Source of the DNA: JBHJHP01 sp042219825
GTDB lineage: Bacteria > Bacteroidota > Bacteroidia > Bacteroidales > UBA5342
Length of the DNA: 64,000 nt
Direction of reading: 5' to 3'
Assembly: GCF_042219825.1 (NCBI RefSeq)
Contig: NZ_JBHJHQ010000001.1
Span: 682,001-746,000, forward strand
Part shown: positions 9,383 to 17,663 of the stretch, piece after piece
How positions within the stretch are numbered: the first letter of the stretch is position 1
Layout of the letters: each line of letters opens with the position of its first letter
Program-made: the position numbers and the translations under genes
The notes under the pieces: generated by a model
What the model saw: the letters and a program-made list of their open reading frames with translations, nothing else
Told to the model about the DNA's origin: nothing
The model's database searches: none

Positions 9383-10370
9383 TATTTCCCCAAAGTTTTT
9401 TAAACCTGTTTAGTTCCATCTCTTTTTTAAACTCATTTAAGAGTGAAATATAATCATATTTAGGCTCATAGCCTAAATCATTCCTTGTCTTAGAAATATC
9501 ATGAATAAATTGTCTTGAATCAGGTTTATCAGGCCTGTAGATAATTTTAGAGGGATTTTCCTTTGATGAAAAAACCTTAACAATACCTTTTATTTGTTCT
9601 TCAATTGTTACTCCAACTCCCCTACCAAAATTATACATTCCTCCTTCTAAGTTAGATTCAATTGCTTTTTCAATACACTGAGTTAAATCTTTAACATAAC
9701 AAATTTCTTTTGCCCTTGATGGATCTCCCCATATCTCAATTTCATTTCCTTGAATGGCTTGATCTATTATATACCTATATGCCATTATTCTTTTTTTACC
9801 ATTAACAAAATAAAATTTATCAGGATGATAATCATAAATCGTTGGCAGTCTAAATATAAATCTTTTCAATCCATGCTGCGTATAAAAATGTTCCATTAAA
9901 TCAACCGCAGCATTTTTACAAATTGTATAAATGGAATGATCTCCTGTTAAGGGAAACCTCTTCTCAATATCGGCTTCAACTAATTCCCTAGAGTTCATTA
10001 AATAACTGGAATCTGCACGAGTATGTGTAGAAACAATCTTCTGTACTTTTTCTTCAATGCAAAAGTGTAGTATATTTAAAGTACCAGTTACAAACATATC
10101 AATATATAATTCAGGATTATAACCTTTTACTTTTGAAGGAGCATTTCCTGCTACATTAACTACAACATCAAAATCCTTATTTTTTATTTTATCAAATGAC
10201 GCTTTATTAGAAATATTAACCGAATAATATGGAATGTTATAATCTTGGAAAAAACCATTGTCACTTTCTCTGAGACCTGATGCAACAACATTATATCCTG
10301 CTTCTTTCAATTCAAGAGCTGTATATGCTCCAATCTGCCCTGTAGCACCAAATATTAATATCTTTTTCAT
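9366..10370 (-). CDS. NAD-dependent epimerase/dehydratase (extended SDR)
   Basis: This 334-residue extended SDR starts ILIFGATGQIGAYTALELKE, the NAD(P)-binding loop. VVNVAGNAPSKVKGYNPELY follows and IYTICKNAAVDLMEHF supplies YxxxK. WGDPSRAKEICYVKDLTQCI is the usual substrate-side D-F/V-x-D region. It is a sugar-nucleotide epimerase or reductase, but the substrate cannot be told. It belongs to a tight set with WbqC, a short DegT protein, the deacetylase and the propeller (7095-12031). These probably make or attach one unusual sugar. Confidence 0.78.
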   Translation of the reverse strand: MKKILIFGATGQIGAYTALELKEAGYNVVASGLRESDNGFFQDYNIPYYSVNISNKASFDKIKNKDFDVVVNVAGNAPSKVKGYNPELYIDMFVTGTLNILHFCIEEKVQKIVSTHTRADSSYLMNSRELVEADIEKRFPLTGDHSIYTICKNAAVDLMEHFYTQHGLKRFIFRLPTIYDYHPDKFYFVNGKKRIMAYRYIIDQAIQGNEIEIWGDPSRAKEICYVKDLTQCIEKAIESNLEGGMYNFGRGVGVTIEEQIKGIVKVFSSKENPSKIIYRPDKPDSRQFIHDISKTRNDLGYEPKYDYISLLNEFKKEMELNRFKKLWGNIDDYE

Positions 10371-10381
10371 TTATAATGAAT

Positions 10382-11317
10382 TTAATTACTTTTAAAGAAC
10401 AACACTATTTGCCCTACAATAAAATCAATATCATCAAAACTAATGCTTTGATGAATTGGAAGATTCAGAATATTTTGTGATAAATAATGTGAGTAGGCAA
10501 ACTCTTCCATTTTAATATCCTCAATTAACCGATAATATAATGCAATTGTAGGTATTTGGATTTCCATTAAATAAAAATATAGTTTTTCACGAATATTTTC
10601 AGGTAAAAGAATTGGAAAATTCATCGGAACAATACCATCTTCAATTTTAGGAAACAACACTTCAACCTCAGAAATACTAGATAGTTTCTCATTTAAATAA
10701 TTGTAGTTTTTTACACGAATTTCTGAAATCATATTGAGCTTTCCTTTGAAAACTGACTCTAATGTTTCACTCTTAATTTTATCATGATTTTCTAATTCTT
10801 CGTTTATACAATCATTTGTATTATTTTTTAGATAGCCACCATTTTCGAGAGCAAAAAACTTATGAATTGAAAAAAAACTAAAATCTCCGAAATCTCCAAG
10901 CTTCCTATCTCTATGGTAAGAATTAAAACTATGAGCACAATCTTCAATTAAAACAACATTATGTTTCTCACAAATCGTTTTCACTAATTGCATATTACAA
11001 TGTACAAAACCAAAATAATGTATAATTAATAAAGCCTTATATTGTTTTGTCTTTAACCTTGATTCTATCTCTTCACAATCAATTTTAAAATTATTATTAA
11101 TTGAATAGAATTCATATTTAATTGACAAAGATTGGATTGGATCAATAACTCCTGATCCTTCTCTATCAGTTATACCTATATATGCTGGTAGTAAAATTTT
11201 CTCCTCGTTTTTAAATTTCAAGTGTTTTAATAATAATTTAAAAGCAATTCGAGCAGAATTGGTGAATGTTAGCTGTTCATAGTGATTCAAAACCTTAACT
11301 GGTGACTTTGTTATCAT
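10382..11317 (-). CDS. Short DegT/DnrJ/EryC1/StrS-family PLP protein
   Basis: This 311-residue fold-type I protein is shorter than the usual 360-400 residues of sugar aminotransferases. IEDCAHSF holds the PLP-ring Asp (about D126). GDFSFFSIHKFFALENGGYL contains the expected PLP lysine (about K153) and the G-G turn. The N-terminus lacks the usual substrate-binding start and begins close to TNSARIAFKLLL. It lies 3 bp downstream of WbqC. With the lysine kept it could be an active aminotransferase for a keto-sugar, but the shortened N-terminus makes substrate choice unclear. Confidence 0.75.
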   Translation of the reverse strand: MITKSPVKVLNHYEQLTFTNSARIAFKLLLKHLKFKNEEKILLPAYIGITDREGSGVIDPIQSLSIKYEFYSINNNFKIDCEEIESRLKTKQYKALLIIHYFGFVHCNMQLVKTICEKHNVVLIEDCAHSFNSYHRDRKLGDFGDFSFFSIHKFFALENGGYLKNNTNDCINEELENHDKIKSETLESVFKGKLNMISEIRVKNYNYLNEKLSSISEVEVLFPKIEDGIVPMNFPILLPENIREKLYFYLMEIQIPTIALYYRLIEDIKMEEFAYSHYLSQNILNLPIHQSISFDDIDFIVGQIVLFFKSN

Positions 11318-11320
11318 AAT

Positions 11321-12031
11321 TTAAAATAATTTGAAATCATCAAGAAGTTTATTTATCTCGTCAGAAGTATTAAACATCAATACATCCACAATAGATAATC
11401 CGGGTATAAAAACATCTGAAAAAGTTTTATAAGCTTTTAAATTCACATTAATAAATTTCAAATCAATACCAGCATTATCATACTTTTTCTTGTCAAAAAA
11501 TGACTGTCCTCCAGGTTGGTTAATATATTGTTTTGCTTTTAAGGCTTTAGATATTTCTAAAGCCCATTCATCAGGTGCATTAACTTTATCGATTTGGATT
11601 TTGCCCGTGGAAAAAATTTCAAATTCAGTATTAATATCAAGATATGCACAAATTCGTTTTATAGTATAAATATTCAACTCCGAAATTTTATTGGTATCAT
11701 AGTTTAAAATTTCCTCAACCAGTTTATATGTTCTAAAATAATAAGGTGCTTTTTTTTTGTAAAACTGCAGCTGTCCAAGTATTTTTTCTTTCCAATTTTT
11801 ATCAGCATCAATAAAAGTATCTTTAATAAGCATGTCTCTTGAAGCTTTTTTTACAGGTACAGTAATATAGCCAACTCCTTCTTTAGACTGTGACAATATT
11901 CGGTTTCTATTCATCCAACCTTTATTGATATATTGTACTGTGTCGAAGAAAACAAACTTATCCACATTTTTGATTAAGGAAAAATAGCCTATATAAGGCA
12001 TAAAATATGGTTGCATTATTGCTATCTTCAT
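11321..12031 (-). CDS. WbqC family protein
   Basis: This 236-residue protein begins MKIAIMQPYFMPYIGYFSLI, the hallmark of the WbqC family. DTVQYINKGWMNRNRI and INQPGGQSFFD are also conserved features of that family. Members occur in O-antigen and capsule loci next to DegT proteins, as here. I know of no firmly established reaction for them. The gene opens the tight set 7095-12031, after an 80-bp gap behind the sulfotransferase gene. It may act with the short DegT protein 3 bp downstream. Confidence 0.85.
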   Translation of the reverse strand: MKIAIMQPYFMPYIGYFSLIKNVDKFVFFDTVQYINKGWMNRNRILSQSKEGVGYITVPVKKASRDMLIKDTFIDADKNWKEKILGQLQFYKKKAPYYFRTYKLVEEILNYDTNKISELNIYTIKRICAYLDINTEFEIFSTGKIQIDKVNAPDEWALEISKALKAKQYINQPGGQSFFDKKKYDNAGIDLKFINVNLKAYKTFSDVFIPGLSIVDVLMFNTSDEINKLLDDFKLF

Positions 12032-12111
12032 AATATATTATTTTTGTAACATTTTGATATAAAACCTATAAGCTATACATTCATTCTGAGTTATCTCAAA
12101 ATAGCACAATT

Positions 12112-13014
12112 TTACTTATATAGCTTACTCCAAGAAAAGTTAGTTTTTGACAAAGTTAATAGCAACGAAATGTCCTCTTTATAAAAATTTATTAACTCCT
12201 TTTTTAAATCAGATGGGAGTTCTATTGAATATTCTTGCGAATTATAAATATTTAACTCTTTCTTTTTTTTAGGATCAAAAGATTCTGCACTTGTCATTTT
12301 ATTACTTGTTTTTCTATATGTCTCAAAATATGTTGGATCAATATCTAAAAAATTAGAAATTTTATTTAATATCTCTTTAGGGTAATTTTGAAGCTCTTCA
12401 AAATCCAAAACTAAAATTTTATTTGATTCAAATAAATTGTAAAAACGTTGAATTTGTTCTCCATAACGGCTAAACCTGCAATATTGCTTATTCCATTCTT
12501 TTTCAGCACCATTTATATCTTCTAAAAAAGCTTGACGAATCTCTCTATTTTCAATGGATAAAGGATTATTTTTCGCAAATAGTGAAGTCTTACTTGAATA
12601 ATAATTAAAATGTGAAATTGCCCTTTCTATTGGATCTCTGAGGATGATGATCAATTTGCTATTTGGTATTAATTGTTTAATTCTTATAGCCGATTTTGGA
12701 TGATGCAAATATGTAGCCGATGCTTCAAATACTAATTTTTCTTTAATCTTCTTTTTACCTGGGAAGTATCTTAAGTACTCATTTATTCCATTCCCATGTT
12801 TCCAACTAAAAAAACTTGGCTCCTTTATAGTAGAACAAATTAAATCAGGGTGCCCGGACAGATATTGATATAAACTTGTTGTTCCAGCCTTCATGGCGCC
12901 TATTATCATAAAATCAGGCGCTTTTTTTCTGGTAAATTTAATATACCACTTCTGAATAAGTATAATGTTTAAAATTCTTTTCTTAAGTTTTTTAGCGTAT
13001 CTATTAATATTCAT
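12112..13014 (-). CDS. PAPS-dependent carbohydrate sulfotransferase
   Basis: This 300-residue protein matches the heparan-sulfate-type sulfotransferase family. IIGAMKAGTTSLYQYL at about residues 37-52 is the 5'-phosphosulfate loop. ILRDPIERAISHFNYYS at about 124-140 is the 3'-phosphate-binding motif. KEPSFFSW at about 64-71 is the substrate-side segment. It transfers sulfate from PAPS to a sugar hydroxyl or amine. There is no clear signal peptide, although the N-terminus (residues 8-30) is basic and mildly hydrophobic. With cysC, cysQ and an anion permease in the same locus, it points to a sulfated surface polysaccharide. Confidence 0.88.
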   Translation of the reverse strand: MNINRYAKKLKKRILNIILIQKWYIKFTRKKAPDFMIIGAMKAGTTSLYQYLSGHPDLICSTIKEPSFFSWKHGNGINEYLRYFPGKKKIKEKLVFEASATYLHHPKSAIRIKQLIPNSKLIIILRDPIERAISHFNYYSSKTSLFAKNNPLSIENREIRQAFLEDINGAEKEWNKQYCRFSRYGEQIQRFYNLFESNKILVLDFEELQNYPKEILNKISNFLDIDPTYFETYRKTSNKMTSAESFDPKKKKELNIYNSQEYSIELPSDLKKELINFYKEDISLLLTLSKTNFSWSKLYK

Positions 13015-13050
13015 TTATTAAGAATTACTTTGATTATTAGATTTATCTCA

Positions 13051-13520
13051 TTAATTCCATAGTAAGGTATAAAGGCTCCAAATCAATTGTTCAGCTATCT
13101 TATGAGCATTTAGTAAATTGACTGGTTTTTCTGAATCTAGACCTTTGTAATTTGGAATATATTCACCAAAGTGTAAAAATTTCGGCGACCATAATTATTG
13201 TTAGCTTTTAAATAATCATACAACTCATCTATGTTTTTGTCATATTCCCCTCCATCCATAAATATATGGCCTTAGTTTTACGAGTAATGGCCATTTCAAT
13301 TTTTGCGGGGTCAAGATTGTTATAGACAGGATACACATTAACAAGAACAGGTTTGATGCCATTCCAATTGAGCGAATGGGTGGCATCCACAAAATATAGG
13401 GCTTCGTAATCACTTCGCCATTAATCTGCAAAACTTGTAAGAACATCCTTTTTGAGAAGAGAAACACTCATTACACCTTTATATTTAGCCAACGCAGCAT
13501 CTAATTACTGGTGAAATTTA
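13051..13520 (-). pseudogene. Decayed DegT-type sugar aminotransferase, frameshifted and internally deleted
   Basis: Translated piecewise on the minus strand, this stretch lines up with the intact DegT protein at 15441-16550. The first piece is a start near FHQ, stop, LDAALAKYKGV. NGEVITKPY then lies in one frame, and ATHSLNWNGIKPVLVN plus VYPVYNNLDPAKIEMAITRK in another. After that a piece reads YDKNIDELYDYLKANNNYGR, followed in a third frame by KPVNLLNAHKIAEQLIW and a stop at 13051. The middle of the gene, including the PLP lysine, is missing. At least three frameshifts or stops are present. It is a dead remnant lying between the flippase and sulfotransferase genes. It is either an old duplicate or an allele replaced by the intact copy. 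Confidence 0.85.
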
Positions 13521-13623
13521 AAATTATTGAGAAGCTATTTTCTGAACTATTTATACTTTAACAATTCTACAAATTCAACCAGTGGTGATATTGCCTTTGG
13601 GTTCAAGGATGAGTTTACTCTTT

Positions 13624-15078
13624 TTAGTTATTTTTCCGTTTTAATACTTTATCTAAAAAAATCTCTTTTATATATATATAATCTTGCATTTTAGCCAATT
13701 CAGCCAATAAAATAAATAATCCTCCACCGGCTAACAATTGAATGATTAAAATTAAATAATTTGGTAACAATAATAATACACCAATTAGATACACAATTCC
13801 TCCAATAAACAATGCTAAAATAAACGAAGGGAAAATATCTTTTAATTGCTGCTTATTTGAATAAGCAATAAGCTTTCCAGAATAATGACTATTTAATAGA
13901 TAAGCTATTATTGAATTGATAATCATTCCAAAAATCATCACACGTATACCAAAATATATTCCAACAATAATTATTGGCACGGCCATGGTTTTTTTAATAA
14001 TCTCAAGTCGCAAAAAAAGATCAGATCTGCCCTGTACGTTCAACATATTTAAATTTATAGCAGATAGTGGGTATAACATACCTACAAAACTTAATAATTG
14101 AAGATAGACAACCGATTGCAACCATTTCTCTCCAATCAAAGTTAAAACAAGCGGTTTTGCAACAGCTGCCATCATCAACATTGAGACAAAAGCAATCAGC
14201 ATCGTGCTTCTTATAATTTTTCGGTAAGCCTCTTTTAATCTTGGAACATCGTTTTGGATCTCTGAAAGTACCGGATAACTTACGCGCTGAATTACACTTG
14301 TAATGTTTTGTGAGGGTAAATTTCTAAACTGGTCAGCCCGCGTATAAAATCCCAATTCAGCAGCTGAAAAATACTTACCAATGATTAGCAAATAGATATT
14401 CTTATATAACGTATTAATTAAACCGCTAATCATTAACTTATAGCCAAAAGAATACATCTCTTTAAACGATTTTTTGCTAAATATAGGAGAGGGTATCCAT
14501 TTGTTCCACAACCATAACAATAAGGAAGTAATTGCAACGCCTAATAGAGTTTTAAAAACCAAGCTCCAAACACCAAAACCTACATATGCCATCCCTATTC
14601 CAATGAAACCTGAAACAATGGAAGCTATAATTGAAATCTTTGTTTGAAGTTTAAAATTGATTTCTTTGGTTAATCTTGCCCTTTGAACAATGGTAAAAGC
14701 ATTTATGACAATACTTAAACCAACAACTTGCACTATGGAATACAATTGGGCCTCATCAAAAAAACGGCTGATAGCCCCTGCTGATAAAAATAATATCAAA
14801 TATAAAACAATCCCTACAAAGAGATTAAAATAAAATACCGTTGAATAGTCGGCTTGTGTACAATCTTTCTTGCGTATCAAAGCCTGTGTAAAACCACTAT
14901 CCACCAAAGATTGTGAAAGGGCAATAAAAATGGTAATCATCCCAATTAAACCGAACTCTCTTGGCGTTAGCAAACGAGCAAGGATAATTCCGATAACAAA
15001 GGTTAATCCTAATCTGGAGAAATTATCAATGAAACTCCACAATAAACCTGAAATTGTTTTGGCTTTTAAACTACCCAT
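13624..15078 (-). CDS. Wzx-type polysaccharide flippase (WzxC/MOP family)
   Basis: This 484-residue, very hydrophobic protein has about 12-14 membrane segments. The N-terminal stretch (SGLLWSFIDNFSRLG, then ARLLTPREFGLIGMITIF and VDSGFTQALIRKKDCTQADY) is typical of the WzxC-like branch of the MOP/MATE superfamily. The protein moves undecaprenyl-linked repeat units across the inner membrane. With Wzy, Wzc and Wza in the same locus it defines a Wzx/Wzy-dependent pathway. It is flanked by two gene-poor stretches, one with a decayed aminotransferase, so this part of the locus has been rearranged. Confidence 0.9.
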   Translation of the reverse strand: MGSLKAKTISGLLWSFIDNFSRLGLTFVIGIILARLLTPREFGLIGMITIFIALSQSLVDSGFTQALIRKKDCTQADYSTVFYFNLFVGIVLYLILFLSAGAISRFFDEAQLYSIVQVVGLSIVINAFTIVQRARLTKEINFKLQTKISIIASIVSGFIGIGMAYVGFGVWSLVFKTLLGVAITSLLLWLWNKWIPSPIFSKKSFKEMYSFGYKLMISGLINTLYKNIYLLIIGKYFSAAELGFYTRADQFRNLPSQNITSVIQRVSYPVLSEIQNDVPRLKEAYRKIIRSTMLIAFVSMLMMAAVAKPLVLTLIGEKWLQSVVYLQLLSFVGMLYPLSAINLNMLNVQGRSDLFLRLEIIKKTMAVPIIIVGIYFGIRVMIFGMIINSIIAYLLNSHYSGKLIAYSNKQQLKDIFPSFILALFIGGIVYLIGVLLLLPNYLILIIQLLAGGGLFILLAELAKMQDYIYIKEIFLDKVLKRKNN

Positions 15079-15440
15079 TTATCTGCTGTGCGATAATGTT
15101 CTAATTAATAATCGTGTATGGTTGGTTAGTAGCTTCACAATCTTTATTTATTTGAGATCCTTTTTCACTAAGATAGATTAGGATGAAGAGTTCATTTACA
15201 CTACACATACCTTTTGTTAATTAGTTTCTATATTCAAACCTTGGTTAAAGAACCTGCATACACCTCTGCTCGTTTTCACAGAAAGTACCATATAGCACCA
15301 CAATTTTTTTAAGGCCTGTCCTCCACTTGTTCTACAACCTATTAAGCCACAATGAATAGAAAATAGTAGTTAGTAGGGAGTTTTTCGTTATACGTTAAGC
15401 GTGACCGATTTTCTGTTACCCGTTACTAGGTATATAAATA
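15079..15440 (-). other. Gap between DegT and flippase genes
   Basis: No gene is supported here. Minus-strand translations give only short pieces broken by stops. The stretch next to the DegT stop (about 15364-15428) is a 7-bp-periodic degenerate repeat, listed separately. The rest looks like decayed sequence similar in texture to the pseudogene region at 13.0-13.6 kb. Confidence 0.5.
15364..15428. repeat. Heptanucleotide degenerate repeat array A
   Basis: Read in steps of seven, the clearest part (15387-15428) is gttatac, gttaagc, gtgaccg, attttct, gttaccc, gttacta. The same step extends back to about 15364. The units share a GT(T/G)A core on the plus strand. The array ends 12 bp before the stop codon of the DegT gene. 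Two arrays with the same 7-bp period lie at 19095-19136 and 20561-20714. Confidence 0.65.
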
Positions 15441-16550
15441 TTAAGAAGCGGATTCTATGATGCTAAAAATCTCCTCAACAACTTTAGTTCCAAGCCCCGG
15501 ATAAATGGGAAGGCAAATAACCTGCTCAGCTAAATTTTCTGAATTTGGCAGATTTTCTGCTTTTGCCGAATTAAGATGATTATAGGTTGCTAACCATGAT
15601 ATTAGGGGATAGAAATAACGCCGACCGAAGATGTTTTGCTCCTTAAGTTTTTCGTAAAGGGCATCTCGGCTCATGCCATATTGCTGTTCATTCACAAAAA
15701 TAGGGAAATAGGCATAGTTGTGCTTTACCTCGTCGATCGAATCCAAACAACGAATTCCTTTAACATCTTTAAGCAAACTACGATAAGTGTTTGCCAAAAC
15801 GGTCCTTTCTTCTAATATGTCCTCAAAATGCTTTAATTGAATTAATCCCATCGCTGCAGAAAACTCATTCATTTTGGCGTTAATCCCTGTGCCGATGATG
15901 GTGGTTTCTCCATCGAAGCCAAAATTCTTAAGGTGATCGATTTTGTTTTTCATCTCATCTGTATGGCAGGCAATGGCACCGCCTTCAAACGTATTAAACA
16001 GCTTGGTGGCATGAAAACTCATTACAGAGAGGTCGCCATACTGCATGATACTGTTCTCATTTACTTTAACTCCAAATGCATGGGCTGCATCGTAAATAAT
16101 TTTTAAACTATACTTATCTGCTACCTCTTGCAATCCATTTACATCACAGGGATTACCATATACATGCACCGGAAGAATGGCTTCTGTTTTTTTTGTTATC
16201 GCTTTTTCAACAGAATTCGGATCGAGGTTACCGTATACCGGATCTACGTCGGCAAATACGGGCTTCAGATTATTCCATAACAACGCATGTGCTGTTGCCA
16301 CAAATGTATAAGGTGTTGTAATAACCTCTCCTTTAATTCCTAAAGCCTTTAAAGCAATTAAAAGCGCTAATGTGCCGTTACTGAATAAAGCCACATGTTT
16401 TACTCCAAGATATTCTGCCAGTTTTTGTTCCAGTTCCTGATGAAACGGCCCTTTATTGGTCAGCCATTTATTTTTCCATATCTGTTCAAGATATGGTTGT
16501 ACCTCATCTAAAGGTGGCAAAAAGGGTTGTGTAACTAATATTTTTTTCAT
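15441..16550 (-). CDS. DegT/DnrJ/EryC1/StrS sugar aminotransferase
   Basis: This 369-residue protein is full length for the family. LFSNGTLALLIALKAL (about 55-70) and VITTPYTFVATAHALLW (about 76-92) are the N-terminal signature. IIYDAAHAFGVK holds the PLP-ring Asp (about D154). MSFHATKLFNTFEGGAI holds the PLP lysine (about K183). NIFGRRYFYPLISW lies near the C-terminal substrate region. It should transfer an amino group to a 4-keto-6-deoxy (or 3-keto) nucleotide sugar. A decayed relative lies at 13051-13520. No keto-sugar-forming partner is next to it, and the CapE-like dehydratase at 5085-6098 belongs to another set, so the substrate is open. Confidence 0.87.
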   Translation of the reverse strand: MKKILVTQPFLPPLDEVQPYLEQIWKNKWLTNKGPFHQELEQKLAEYLGVKHVALFSNGTLALLIALKALGIKGEVITTPYTFVATAHALLWNNLKPVFADVDPVYGNLDPNSVEKAITKKTEAILPVHVYGNPCDVNGLQEVADKYSLKIIYDAAHAFGVKVNENSIMQYGDLSVMSFHATKLFNTFEGGAIACHTDEMKNKIDHLKNFGFDGETTIIGTGINAKMNEFSAAMGLIQLKHFEDILEERTVLANTYRSLLKDVKGIRCLDSIDEVKHNYAYFPIFVNEQQYGMSRDALYEKLKEQNIFGRRYFYPLISWLATYNHLNSAKAENLPNSENLAEQVICLPIYPGLGTKVVEEIFSIIESAS

Positions 16551-16580
16551 TAATTATTATTCATTTCAGCCAATGGAAAT

Positions 16581-16621
16581 CCTCCCCCCGATAAATCGGG
16601 GACCTCCATTTAATAAGGAGG
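16581..16621. repeat. GC-rich double palindrome between GT2 and DegT genes
   Basis: Two inverted repeats stand side by side in otherwise AT-rich DNA. The first has arms ccccgat (16586-16592) and atcgggg (16595-16601) with a 2-nt loop. The second has arms cctcc (16603-16607) and ggagg (16617-16621). No U-run follows on either strand, so a simple terminator is unlikely. The composition resembles the palindrome at 18657-18709. Confidence 0.6.
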
Positions 16622-16686
16622 ACGAGTTTAACATATTGTAGTTAATTTTAACCAGGATATGGGTTACAGAATCCATATTAAATATT

Positions 16687-17649
16687 CTAAACGAAGAGTT
16701 TTAAATATACTTTTACAATGAACTGGTTTATTTTGTTTCTCGATCCAAAAACAAATAAAGCATCTAAAAAATTAAATGCTTTAGTTGTTCTAAGTTCTTG
16801 TTTTGCCTCAAATGCAGTTACGGGTTCTCTAAATACAAAGGCCAATCTTAGTTTTTCCCTAAAGTAATTCTCCTCAACTTTTTTTCTGATCACATCTGAA
16901 CAACCGTAATTTTCCATAAACCATGTTTTCACCTCAAATACGGAATTGAACATGGCTATTTTTTTACTAAAGTCCAACTGATTACTCAGGGAGTTATTCA
17001 ATACGCGATATACGGCTGTATTATCTGTCAAATATTTGATTTTTGAATAGTGAGCGATTCCAAGCCACATGGGAAAATCTCCCAATTTCCAGGTATTATT
17101 TTTGGGAAAATCGCTAATAACATTATTCATCAGACTGAGATCAACTAAAACTGTTAACGTGGATACAGGGTTTTTCAACAGTATCTCTTCGAATGTTGGA
17201 TTATCGTTGAATTCCGGTGCATCAAATTTTCTTTTAACAAACTCGTTCTGATGTTCAGAATAAATTTCATGATCAGTATGCACCATGCCATATTCAGGAT
17301 GTGTTTCCAAAAAGTCAACCTGCTTTTGTAATTTCAACGGATCGGTCCAGTAATCATCACCCTCACAAATGGCAATATATTTTCCTTTGGCCTGTTGACT
17401 CAATATGTCCACAAAGGGTTTTATACCCTGGGAATACTGATTTTCGTTTTGAAAAATGACCTTAATCCGTTCATCCCTCTTTTGGTATTCCCTGATGATG
17501 TTTGGCGTGTTATCTGTTGATGCATCATCATGGATAAGGATTTCCACGTCAAACGTTGTTCTTTGAATCAAAAATCCTTCAATAGCCTGCGCAATGTATT
17601 TTTCCTGATTATAGGTTGCACATGCTATAGTTACCAAAGGTTTTGCCAT
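16687..17649 (-). CDS. Family 2 glycosyltransferase
   Basis: This 320-residue GT-A enzyme starts VTIACATYNQEKYIAQAIEG. EILIHDDASTDNTPNII follows near residue 45 and CEGDDYWTDPLKLQKQVDFL near 95. HSKIKYLTDNTAVYRVLNNS lies in the acceptor half. It is paralogous to the protein at 6103-7083. It lies 14 bp downstream of the epimerase gene and is probably translated from the same message. The donor is not known. If the upstream epimerase makes UDP-GalA or a related uronic acid, this enzyme is a candidate to use it. Confidence 0.88.
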   Translation of the reverse strand: MAKPLVTIACATYNQEKYIAQAIEGFLIQRTTFDVEILIHDDASTDNTPNIIREYQKRDERIKVIFQNENQYSQGIKPFVDILSQQAKGKYIAICEGDDYWTDPLKLQKQVDFLETHPEYGMVHTDHEIYSEHQNEFVKRKFDAPEFNDNPTFEEILLKNPVSTLTVLVDLSLMNNVISDFPKNNTWKLGDFPMWLGIAHYSKIKYLTDNTAVYRVLNNSLSNQLDFSKKIAMFNSVFEVKTWFMENYGCSDVIRKKVEENYFREKLRLAFVFREPVTAFEAKQELRTTKAFNFLDALFVFGSRNKINQFIVKVYLKLFV

Positions 17650-17663
17650 AGTTTTTTGTAACC

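Noticed and set aside
13240..13467. A 75-residue minus-strand frame as a real gene
   Set aside because: It is one frame of a frameshifted aminotransferase remnant; the adjoining frames hold the matching parts.
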